Assembly (NCBI RefSeq): GCF_001659605.2
Contig: NC_035171.2
Location: 3,168,325 to 3,232,324 of the forward strand
From: Manihot esculenta
Lineage: Eukaryota; Streptophyta; Magnoliopsida; Malpighiales; Euphorbiaceae
Length of the DNA stretch: 64,000 nucleotides
Direction: 5' to 3'
Positions 42,501 to 52,553 of this stretch are shown here, piece after piece (position 1 is the first letter of the stretch; each line of letters starts with the position of its first letter). The notes under the pieces were generated by a model. That model had not been told where the DNA came from. It was given only the letters and a program-made list of their open reading frames with translations, and did no database searches. The position numbers and the translations under genes are program-made.

Positions 42501-45500
42501 TTTGATTTCCAGCCAAAAGCTGAGGATATTGATGTGCAAAGGGATGATCTCTCAAGGGCATTAATGGTATGTGTTAGATCCTCGTTGAAACTTTTGCTAC
42601 ATTATAAGACATCTATTTGTGAATATTTTCTTGTTACAAGCATGTGGATGTTGGAATGTGGCTTGCGGGAACAAGTCCCACATCAACAATGTAGAAAGAA
42701 ATTGAAGAGTATATGAGTGTTGGCAAATCAAGCCATTTTGGTGATGTGAGCCTGGTTTCAACTCTAATTCAGGCAGCATTAGGCTCTGCAATTTGATGAT
42801 CCACACTCCTGGATTCATGATTCTTAACATGGTATCAGGGTGGTGCACCTAATGGCCGTGAATCCGGGATTCAAAAGCATGTTGGTTCAAGCCCTAGTGG
42901 GCTAAGCTAATTGAGTCGGATTCTAATGGATCCATGGGCTAGAACAGTGAGTTAGACCTTGAGGGCAGCCAAGAGGAGCCAAGCACATGTTAGATGAAGC
43001 ATACCATGCAATGCCAAGTGATAAATGGGTCTATGAAGCTTGAGTTGAACCTTGGAAGCATTTAAAGGGGAATTTTAAAATATGGCTTGTGGGAATTAGT
43101 CCCACATCAACAGTGAACAAGAAAAATTAAAGTGCATATGAGCGTTGAAAAAGGAATCATTTGGTAGTGGAGAGTGCAGCTCAACATGTAGCTCTGCCAA
43201 TTTGATGAACCATGCTCCTAGGCATGCGATTCTTAAAAATGGAAGTCTCAGAAAAAACTTTGCGTTTTGAAAATAGGTAGTGATTTACCATAAAATAGCT
43301 TTTTTTCCTTTGATCCAAGAAAGCATTTTATGTTGACCAATTTTCCTATGCTTACTAGATTTTTCCAAAATGTTTTCAGAAAAAATATTTCTATTCAACA
43401 AATGAAGCTTTAGCTAATATTAGACGATAAGTAACATGAAAAGATGCATGCAAATATTCATCCTCTTAGTTTTGGATTGAATAGCATCTCATCAATTCAG
43501 ATACATGAAAGCCCATACTTTATGATGAGATGTGATTATGACTCTTGAAAGGCTACATATTGTTTGATTTTAATCCTCTGATGTTTTATGGACTGTGTTT
43601 GACTTATTATATATATATTTGAGTATGCATGAATACACTTTTCCCATTTTTTCTTCACAGCTTGCATTTTCTTCCACGCCACTTTTTGAGCCATTTGCCA
43701 TGCCATTACTTCTTGAGAAACTTTCTTCCTCCCTGCCCTCTGCAAAGGTCAGTTTTACTCCTGTTAAATTCAGTTACTGGTATTCCAATAAAAATCCCTG
43801 GTAGACCAGAGGAATTTGCTTTTGTAATTTGAAGTGAGTTCATGGTGATTCTGTGCACTACCAGGTTGATTCTTTGAAGTATCTTAGCTGCTGCACATTG
43901 AAGTTTGGAGCAGACAGAATAGCAAAACATGCTGGAGCTATTTGGTCTTCATTGAAAGATGCAATATATAGTTCAGGAGAAGAGCTTATACCAACATTTA
44001 ATTCAGAACCAACGAGTAATTCTGATTTTCAGAAGAATCAAATAGCAGCAGAGGCTTTAGCGCTGTTAGAGAAGGTTATTGTCCAAAATACTGATTTGTT
44101 CCTAAGTATGATTATTGGTGATGAAGAGGTAAACATGATTTTCAACAACATCACTAATTACGAGAGTTGCAATGCAATTTCCTTGCAAAGCAAGCAGAAG
44201 CTGCATATGGTTGGTCATATCCTTAATGTTTCTGCAAAAGCTTCTCTTTCCTCCTGCAATAGGGTATTTGAAAACTTCTTCCCCCGCCTGATGGAGGTTC
44301 TAGTTCTTTCAGTTGAAAAAACATCTGGGGCTTGCCATTCAAATGACAGTTGTGTAAACTCCAGTAAAATTAGTTATGGATCTTTATATCTCTGTGTCGA
44401 ACTTCTTGGAGCATGTAGAGATTTGTTCACAACGTCTGAGAATCTCACGCCACAAATTATATCTCCAAATGAGAAATGTTGTTGTTTGCTTCAATGCTAT
44501 TCAACTTCTTTAACCAGGATCTTCAGTTCTATTTTGGCAACTTGTACTAGTGGACCTAGTTATGATGCGGATATGTATCTTGGAGGTAATATTTTCACAA
44601 TAAATAGTTGGAACTTTGGATGATGAAGTCCCATGTGGCAGGCACTCAAGCCTATAATCGACTGTCCCTGCACCTTTAGGTTTGCAGGACAGTGGAGATA
44701 TTTTCTTGTGCACACACAGAGATAAATGTTTGTGTTTCATCTAAACTTTCTATGTGCTTCTTATTGGTCAGACAGTAATCTTTTGGAGTGTGGATGTTCT
44801 GTTGTGTCTGTATGTGCTTAATTATATATTGTTGGAAGTTTTGTGTTTATGGCATTATTAAACGCACATTTAATTGCTAATTATTTGTTATACATGATGT
44901 AAATCTGGACATGCTACTGTTGTTGGATATAGAATGTGAGCAAGAGCTGAGGAATAAAAAAAATCTGTTTTATGGTGCAAAAAGATCCTTAAATTTGTGC
45001 AGTTACTGGTTTTCTTTTCATTCTTTACCCTTTGTGATACTTCTTTTTATTAATGATAAGAATACAAAATCAGAAATTTTATTATATTGCTTTTAATATT
45101 TGAGTATGCAGTGAAGGGTTTGCAGATTTTGGCAACATTCCCTGGAGGCTATTTGCTAATGTCAAAGTCAACATTTGATGATGTCTTGATGACATTCATG
45201 TCAATCATCACTGTGGATTTCAACAAGACATTGTTGTGGAAACATGCGTTGAAGGCACTAGTAAATATTGGCTCTTTTATTCATGGTTGCAATGAGTCTG
45301 AGCAAGCAAGCTATATGGATATAGTTGTTGATAAGATCATTTTGTTGGCATTATCTGCCAATAATAGTATGCCATGGCCACTCAAACTAACAGCCATCTC
45401 TAGCATTAGTACAAGCGGACAGAAGTATATGCTGAAAATTGTTCTTTGGCTGGAAGAAATGATACTCACCAATCTATCTGAGTTTTATGTATGTATAGCC

Positions 45501-48500
45501 AATGGTGTCTCTATACATTAGTTTGGTCTGATAGAACTATTAATCTCACATGAACCAATTCCCTATTGAAAAAGAGAATGATTCAAGCATTCAACACCTT
45601 TATGCCCAGTCCCTTAATGTTGTCTATCATATGTGCATTTATGGAATATGCCCATGATTCAAATTTATTGAGCATTATCAATAGAATGTCCTTGGACAGC
45701 ACCAACTTGGTTGTGAGGTTCATGGTGTGTTTTTCTGAAGTTTTATTCCCCCCCCCCCTTCCAGAATAATTTTTTAATATGTAATTTTTATGGTGCTAGG
45801 TCGAAGGGCATCAAAAGTCAGCAGAGATCATAATTCAGCTATTTGAATGTTATTCTAATGAGTTGCTTCCATGGTATCCAACTAGCTTGAAATGTTCCTA
45901 TTTATTACCTGCTCCTGTTTTCTACCTGAGCTATGCCAAATGTTCCTAGTTCCCACATTATCATGCCTATTGATATCTGCTACTTATGGTCTATTAGCTT
46001 CCAACTATCACACTGTATATATTGGCAGTTCACTAGACGAGATTAAATGATTCTGAGCATTGATGCATTTTTAAGTTTGATTCATTTTAGTTTTTTCTCT
46101 GTTTGGATGGAAAATAAAATGGAATTCTCACTTTCCTTTGTTTGGGAAAGGAAGGAGAATAGAGGGAGGAAAGAAATTAATGCTTGTTTTCCTTTGGCCA
46201 TTCGAGTGTTATTCTAATGAGATGCTTCCATGGTATCCAACTGCCTTGAAATGTTCCTATTTATTACCTGCTCATGTGTTCTAGCTGAGCTATGCCAAAT
46301 ATTCCTAGTTTCCTGCATTGTCATGCCTATTGATCTCTAATTCTTATTGTCTCTCCAATTAGGAGAGAAAATAAACAAACTTATTTTTCTTCTTTTCCAA
46401 GTACAAGAAGGGAAAATAAAAGATGGAAAATTAAGAAAAAAATTCCTTCTCTATTTTCCTTTCTCTCCCATAAAAAGATCCAAACAGAATGTAAGGGTTT
46501 TGTTTCTTTTTGTGCATATCTCTGGTATCTTTGATGTAGGAGGCTGAAATAAAATCCTCCTTCCTCATTAACAGTCATGCACAATTCTGACAGTATTTTG
46601 CAAGTCTTCGCTTGTCTTTTGTAATAGTTTAGGTCTCCACTTTTGCACCTACAGAATGTTTTCTGCTTTTCTGTTCTAGTCCAATCAATTTTCTGTGATT
46701 CAAACATCATATTTTCCTTCTGCATATGATGAACTACATTGGAATCTCTCTCTAAAAAAACCTCTCCCACCATCTTGTCTTGTACCCATACTCTTTTCTA
46801 TTAGTTAGACAAACTTTTGGGGAAGAGCAGGTGTGGGGCAGAATGGGCTGTATCTGGTCTTTAATGGGGCTATATATGGTCTTTTAAGAGCTAAAACTTG
46901 TTCTTTTGTTTGGGAAGGTGGGGTGGGGACTCGGGGTTGAGGAATTTGGGATGGAGGGAATGCTTTAGTTTGCTTATCTCCTTATAATTTTATTTGAATG
47001 GATCCAGGATCCAGAAAAACGAAGGACTTGAGGAAGTGTTGCAATTTGTGGTCAATATATGGAACCAAATTGAAAGTTGTATGGCTTTCAGTGTTCGGGT
47101 GCATGAAAAAGTAAGTAATGCTGCCTGCTATTTGATCCTTTCAAATTTCCCCATTAATTTTCATTTTACTAGTGGTGAGGGAAAAACTCTTGGGTAAACT
47201 ATAATTTAGTCCCTGTAGTTTAGTGAAACCTACTCATTACTTCCTGTATTTTTAAAAGCCAGCTATTTAATTATTATAATTCTAGAAAATCAACGGATTA
47301 GTCCTTACAATGAAAAATACAACTAAATCATTTTTGTTTTACTGAAGGACTAGCTTGCTGTATTTATTTAAACTACAGGGATTAAATTGTTGAAATATAC
47401 AAAATTACAGGGACTAACATATAGGTTTCACTAGCTACAAGGATTAAATTGTAATTTAGCAAAACTCTTTAATTTTGCGCTGTAGACTGAGAAAAAAAGA
47501 TCTACTCTTAACTTTTAAGTGAAAATTATTGTAATTTGAGAATCAGTGATAACCAAGTTTTGACCTATCATCAGGAGCTTATTGATGTTACAATGAAGTT
47601 TATGAAGCTTGCAGTTGCATGCTGTTCAGTGGAAAGCCAGAACATGATAATTCATAAAGCCTTTAGTGTACTTTCTTCAAGCCCTTCTTTACAACTGAAG
47701 GAATCCTTGTCTGACATTTCAGTCCAACGGGAAAGGTTGGCGCCAACTCAAGAAACAGACAAATTTTCCACAAGAGATGAATGGATTCTTTCTTTATTTG
47801 CCTCAGTGATTATAGCAGTGCGTCCACAAACACACATTCCAAATACAAGAACAGTATTACATTTATTTATAACTGCTCTGCTTAAGGGTTACGTTACTGC
47901 AGCTCAAGCCTTGGGTTCTCTGCTTAACAAATTGGATCTGAAGTCAAATGGTACAAGTATTTCAGGTCATTGTACCTTAGAAGAAGCAATTGATATAATT
48001 TTTAGCTCAAAGTCTTTTGACAATGTTCCTTTGGGGGGACATGGTATAACAAACAATGGTGATGAGATCAGTTTCCCTAATTTATGCCTGGGAGCTGCAA
48101 GCAATGGACTGCAACAAATCAATGTCATTGTTGGACTGGCATGGGTAGGGAAGGGCTTGCTTATGCGAGGCCATGAAAAGGCTAAAAACATAACTATGGT
48201 TTTCCTAAAGTGCTTCTTGTTGGATAGTGGAATTGGTACCTTACCACTGAAACAGGTCTCAGAAAACAGTTGCAAACAAGATGTGCATCATTCTGTGATG
48301 AAAGCTTCGGCAGACGCATTTCAAATTCTTATGACCGATTCTGAACTTTGTTTGAACCGCAAATTCCATGCAATAATACGACCACTTTACAAGCAACGGT
48401 TTTACTCTAGCTTGATGCCTATCCTGCAGCCATTAATAAATGAAGCTGATTCATCATTCTCAAGGTAAAGCCCTTTCTTGAACTAATCAGTTGCTTACTG

Positions 48501-51500
48501 TTAAGCTTGTGGCAGTGTACTGTTGATCAAATGAGTACTGAACTATTGATGCGTAAAATCATGATATATATTGTTGACTGCTGCATTTCTCTGCTTGATA
48601 ATGGCTTTTTCTAGACAAACTAAAATCATAGTTCTGTGTTATTTGTCCTAATTGTTCCTTTCATGTCCTATCATTTTTTTTGTGTGTGTGTGTGTGGGGG
48701 GGGGGGGGGGTAGAATGTTGAAGGTGGGAATCAAAATCCCATGTTGGGAATGCATGAGAATTATAAAGGGTATACAAGTGTTGAACCAAAATGGCTTAGG
48801 CCATGTTGGTCATGAAGAGCTCAGTTCAAGCTTATTTCAGTATGGAGGCATAATTGTTTGATGGTCCATATTCATGGGCCTGTTATTTCCGATTTGGTAT
48901 CAAAGAGATGCAAAACTTGGAGGGTAGAGCCTGAAGGAGTTAGGCCATTGAGCCAAGCCAAAGATGTGCAAGACTCGGGTGAACCAAGTGGGCTAGTCAA
49001 AAAAGAGCTAGACCACGAGGGCAGAGCCTAGAGAAGCTAGATCCAAAGTTATATGGGCACCCCGTGCAATAACAAGTGATAACTGGGCTTGTGAACTGTG
49101 AAGCCTGAGTTGAACCGGGTTGTACTTGAGGGGGAGTGTTGGAATATTGAGGGTGGGAACAAAATCCCACGTTGGCAGCAGGTGAGAATTATAAAGGCAT
49201 ATGAGTATTGGCAAATCAAACTAAAATGGCGATGGGAAGCCCAGTTCAATATGCAGGCCTGCCTTTTTGTTGATCACACTCCTTGGCTTGTGATTCTCAA
49301 CATGGAGATCTCTTTTTAGTTTTATATTCTGAGTGATTCAAGTATTGGTGGACTCTGTAACCTTTGGCTGAAAGAATCTGCATGAATTTTTATTTTTCAT
49401 TGCAAGTCTTAAGCAAGCTTGTGTTACATTTTTACTCTCTTTATCAGTATCCTATCATATGAATTTGTCATATTCTACTTGATTACTGACATCCACATTG
49501 AGTATCACTGCTGGTATTTTGAAAAAGCATATTTTGTTATTTTATTATTCGTTTCCCTTTTTTGCTGCTGTTATTATTTTCTCTTAATGTCTTTCTCTCT
49601 TCTTTTATCTTTTTATTTTTATATTAGGTGTGTTTCAGTGTTTCTAAATTAGTAACATGAAGTGCTGTGATTTCAGATCTATGCTGTATCGAGCTTTTGC
49701 TCATGTTATAATTGATACTCCACTAAGCGTTGTCTTGAATGATGCAAAGAAGGTCTGTTTTGACATCTTAAAACTTCCAGTACATTAGGTTTGTATCAAG
49801 GAAGCATATACTTATTTCATTCAGGTATCTTTTCTTCAGTTAATTCCATTACTTCTGGACGGCTTAGCCTTGTTATGCAAGGATATTTTGGATAAAGATA
49901 TCATGTATGGTCTCCTATTGGTCTTATCAGGAATACTCACACATAAAAATGGTAAGTCTATTTTTATCATTATTCATTTCTGTTTAACATAAATTTAAGA
50001 GAAGTTTTTATTATTTTTTTCTTGTACCTTTTTGTTTGTAATGAAATGATGAGTGTGAAACTTGGGACATTATTTCACAACAATTGTGCGTCTTTACTTA
50101 TCTATGTTTTACCTGAGCTACTGTCACATGTATACAGAGTGTGAGAGGAAATAAAAATTTTTAGCCTTGCATCAATTTTTTAATGAAGCTACTATTTTAA
50201 CTACACTGCCAATTCCTTATTGGGGCTCTGTAAGAGATTTCCAAGGAGCTGCACTTAGAAGACAATGGAGTCTGGAGCAGTATGATTCCTACTCTGAAGA
50301 AAGTTTTTTTTTATGGTTTTTCTATGTGGACCGTTCTGAGGAGTTATTTTTCCCTTTCCTTTTTTCACCCATTTGCTGTTTTAGTAGGAAGCTTTTGAGA
50401 GCAATCCAATTTTTTGATATTGTTATTGTGCAGGTAGGAATAGGCTTTGTCTACTGCCAAATAAAATTGTGCATCTTTTTTAATTGAAGACAACCTACAA
50501 TGTTGTTCTTTTCTCTGTAGAATATCAAGAATCCAGACCTCAATACCTCATTAGAACCATAAATGGAAAATGGGAGCTTTAGCAAATATTTTATAGAAGT
50601 TCTAAAAAAAAGAAAAGGTAGAAAAATCAGAAATGTCTCTGAATATGTAAGCTAAAGAGGGTTTTGTCAGGAGAGCTGTCTATTTCATTCTCCAACTTGA
50701 TTATTGAATGCCAAAGGACTCCTTGGCTATAGAAACTTATAGAAGTAGATGGTTGTTTTTAATGAGAGGAAGAGCCCTGGAGAACTGATTTTCTTCCTTC
50801 TGAATGGAACTGATCTTCTCGATGTTAATGCTTTCCTTGCTATCTTCCACTGGAAGGTTGGTATGTCATACTTCTATCTTTATTTCCTATCATGGGTGGA
50901 TACTGCTATATGGAAGAAGAAATATAAGAAGTCAAATGCACTGCTGAAAATTCTGGGCAAGAGATTTTGTACTTGCTGGGTCATTGATTAGCCTTATCTC
51001 TCGTAAAATTCTTTTTTTATTAGTGTCCTTATGCATTGGCTTTATTGGCTTTGTTCTTCTTATTAGTTAACCTAATCTAGAACTTCCATATCTTTAGGCT
51101 TGCTTTTCAATAGTTATTTTACTGGCAGGAATTATCTGCTTATTAGTCACTTCTAAGCTTCTAAAGGTAGTCTGGTAAGGGATTTAGTTTTCCAAAGTAT
51201 GTGCCTTAAGCTCACCAGTTGTTGACCATTCTTAATTCTTCTTGGGCTTTATTTCTAATCATTATGCAGTATCCTCTGGTATTGCTAAAATTTCTTTAAA
51301 AAATGGGATGGGTCTAACTCGCTCTAAAAAATTAGCTCAAGAGGTGGAGTGTCCAAGGTTTTAAAAAGGTACATTACCCCTATCTCAACCAATGTGGCAA
51401 TTTGGAGGGGAAAAAAAGCCCAGTCTGGGGCATTTAACAGTTCTTATTTTCTTCCATGGTATTTGTAAATCTGACAAATTGTGGAAAAAGTTCTTTATGT

Positions 51501-52553
51501 TGCATGGATCATCACCTGTGTACTATTAGATTATGTTTAATGTCATGATGACTCTCTACTTACATTTATTGATGTAATGTTCTTTATCTGCTTGTGCATG
51601 CAGGGAAAGAGGCCGCGATTGATAATGCTCACATTATCATTAAATGCCTAATTGAACTTGTTGAGTACCCTCATATGATGGTAATATATGTTTCCTCAAA
51701 AAAATGTAATAATAATAATAAATTTAAAAAAATCATTCTTTTTTCTGCCTACTTGTACCCTTGCAATGTGAAGCTAGTTCATATTTTTTTCATTCTTGTA
51801 AATGGCATGTTACCTTCCACTATAATTACAGCTTTGCACTACTTGATAAATACTCTTTGGGGTTTGCTTCTGTAAAATTCAAATCCTTGTCGTTTGACTC
51901 TAGATGATTTGATTTTAAATTTAATTGGCCAGATTTTGACTTTCAACTTCTGCTCTACATGTGATTTTCTAATCCTTGCTCTTGAATAATGTTGACAATT
52001 TAATTATTGATGATTTTTTCACAGCTTGTCCGAGAGACGGCAATTCAATGTCTTGTTGCCATGTCGGAACTGCCTCACACAAGAATTTACCCTTTGAGAA
52101 TCCAGGTTAGTCGAACCACATTGTTGGCTAACACTTCAATAGGTGTATACTTTGCTACTCGCGTTTCCTGGAGAATTGGACTAGGATGTGATTTTCAACC
52201 TCATTGATAACTCAATTCTTGCCTGTTTTATGGGACAATCTCCCCAATTTATTGAGAGATTTGAACTTTCATCATGCCACTTGATGGTCACGCCCATATG
52301 CTGCTGAGAAGAGCTATCCAGCTGTCTGAATCTATTCATTTTCAGGTATTAGGAGCAATTTCTAAAGCACTTGATGATCCAAAGAGGGCTGTTCGTCAAG
52401 AAGCTGTTAGGTGCCGGCAAGCATGGTCAGTGCTTTAGATCTTTAATGGTGTAGCTTGAAATGATATGCTGTGGAATCATTGTCATTGATTTCCGTTTTT
52501 TTTTTAAATAAAAAATTAGGGCATCAATTGCATCAAGAAGTCTTCACTTCTGA
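36528..52553 (+). CDS. MMS19: MMS19 homologue, HEAT-repeat Fe-S assembly adaptor
   Basis: Targeting subunit of the cytosolic iron-sulfur assembly complex, delivering Fe-S clusters to DNA polymerases, helicases such as XPD, and other nuclear proteins. Twenty exons: 36528-36599, 37044-37106, 37190-37244, 37544-37641, 40096-40251, 40393-40452, 41075-41263, 42513-42566, 43661-43747, 43865-44585, 45112-45488, 45800-45873, 47008-47110, 47575-48464, 49677-49752, 49825-49951, 51604-51680, 52025-52105, 52346-52425, 52520-52553. All phases agree and yield 1157 residues, near the size of Arabidopsis MMS19. The N-terminal domain (WRALRGALVGCLALLRRKS, CFELLECLLEHYPEAA) and the C-terminal HEAT repeats ending VRQEAVRCRQAWASIASRSL are diagnostic. 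It is all alpha-helical, with no catalytic residues expected. Introns are unusually full of small mobile elements. Convergent with ELF7. Confidence 0.94.
37944..38069. repeat. Direct tandem duplication, unit 63 bp, in MMS19 intron 4
   Basis: The unit starting AAAGCAAAAT at 37944 recurs at 38007. Shared words include AGAATAGCAGCCAGTCTC versus TAATAGCAACCAGTCTC and GAGTATGTCATGTT versus GAGTATGCCATGTT. Divergence shows it is not recent. Confidence 0.8.
38100..39760. other. Non-coding filler of the 2.45-kb MMS19 intron 4, possibly TE-derived
   Basis: This is the longest intron of the gene. It has intermediate composition, a TATA-like CTATAAATAAGAGAGG near 38383, a TGGTATTTGG word near 38847 and a purine tract AAGGGGGGAGA near 39461. 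These could be parts of a worn LTR element, but I could not pair two terminal repeats, so origin is left open. Confidence 0.3.
41345..41515. repeat. Direct tandem duplication, period about 89 bp, in MMS19 intron 7
   Basis: ACTTGGCACAAGAAG...GTCAAATTTTGTGTCATG at 41345 recurs diverged at 41434 (ACTTGCCACAATAAG...TCAAATTTTGCATCATG), followed in both by TATGAGGATG and CATTGTCTATTAA. Confidence 0.8.
42649..43238 (+). mobile_element. TRIM-type miniature LTR retrotransposon, copy A (MMS19 intron 8)
   Basis: Two diverged direct repeats flank a short non-coding centre. The 5' LTR is 42649-42829 (TGTTGGAA ... TTCTTAACA, so TG...CA). The 3' LTR is about 43073-43238. Both share GGCTTG[CT]GGGAA and AGTCCCACATCAACA, AATTTGATGA and GCGATTCTTAA-type ends. 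The primer-binding site TGGTATCAGG starts directly after the 5' LTR at 42830 and matches the initiator tRNA-Met type. A purine tract (TTTAAAGGGGAA) precedes the 3' LTR. About 590 bases in all with no coding capacity, same strand as the host gene. Sister of the copy at 48708. Confidence 0.8.
42830..42841 (+). other. Primer-binding site of TRIM copy A
   Basis: TGGTATCAGGGT immediately downstream of the CA end of the 5' LTR. It matches the TGGTATCAGAGC primer-binding site (initiator Met tRNA) at nine of the first ten bases or so. Confidence 0.75.
45848..45990 (+). repeat. Parent copy of a duplicated exon/intron segment (MMS19 exon 12 end)
   Basis: Starts inside exon 12 (last 26 coding bases), crosses its GTATCC splice donor and runs about 115 bases into intron 12. 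A diverged second copy lies 359 bases further on at about 46207. Confidence 0.85.
46098..46488. mobile_element. Possible fold-back element in MMS19 intron 12
   Basis: TCTGTTTGGAT at 46098-46108 recurs inverted as ATCCAAACAGA at 46478-46488. Both inner arms are rich in GGAAAATA / TTTTCC-type words. No clear target duplication. Ends of the form CTGTTTGGAT are common in plant hAT-like fold-back elements. The call rests on an 11-base inverted repeat and similar composition only. Confidence 0.4.
46207..46350 (+). repeat. Diverged second copy of MMS19 exon 12 end and its donor, inside intron 12
   Basis: TGTTATTCTAATGAGATGCT repeats the coding end of exon 12 (one change), followed by CCATGGTATCCAACT with the donor site intact, and then intron sequence (CTTGAAATGTTCCTATTTAT). 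It lacks the acceptor and start of exon 12, so it is not a complete second exon. It lies between the arms of the possible fold-back element 46098-46488. Confidence 0.85.
47192..47460. mobile_element. MULE-like MITE with 9-bp target duplication (MMS19 intron 13)
   Basis: The left end GGGTAAACTATAATTTAGTC is the near complement of the right end (GACTAACAT...GGATTAAATTGTAATTTAGC). The inverted repeats run about 60 bases with a few mismatches, including AGTGAAACCT in both arms. The nine bases AAAACTCTT occur directly on each side (47183-47191 and 47461-47469). Long inverted repeats plus a 9-bp target duplication are the mark of Mutator-like elements. At 269 bases it is non-autonomous. Confidence 0.85.
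48681..48710. repeat. GT microsatellite followed by a poly-G run
   Basis: (TG)n changes into about fifteen consecutive G directly at the left edge of TRIM copy B. This may have overwritten the original TG end of its 5' LTR. Confidence 0.85.
48708..49302 (+). mobile_element. TRIM-type miniature LTR retrotransposon, copy B (MMS19 intron 14)
   Basis: The 5' LTR is about 48708-48894 and the 3' LTR 49137-49302 (TGTTGGAATATTGAGGGTGG ... TTCTCAACA). The LTRs share GGTGGGAA, AAAATCCCA[TC]GTTGG, GAGAATTATAAAGG and AAAATGGC. The primer-binding site TGGTATCAAAGAG starts at 48895 and the purine tract TTGAGGGGGAG ends at 49136. The centre shares segments with copy A (CTAGACC...GAGGGCAG; CAAGTGATAA...TGGG). 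No coding capacity. The central purpose of such elements is replication by enzymes from full-length relatives. Confidence 0.85.
48895..48907 (+). other. Primer-binding site of TRIM copy B
   Basis: TGGTATCAAAGAG directly after the 5' LTR; initiator Met tRNA type with one change in the first ten bases. Confidence 0.75.

Noticed and set aside
45566..45769. Possible extra MMS19 exon in intron 11 (open stretch with AFNTFMPSPLMLSIICAF)
   Set aside because: Exon 11 ends in phase 0 at 45488 and joins directly to exon 12 at 45800, giving EFYVEGHQKSAEI as expected for the family. The open stretch has no good acceptor and would add unrelated residues.
42649..49302. Cassandra-type TRIM (carrying 5S rRNA in the LTR)
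   Set aside because: The LTRs have the TGTTGGAA start and a CCCACAT word like many TRIMs, but I see no 5S rRNA promoter boxes in them.
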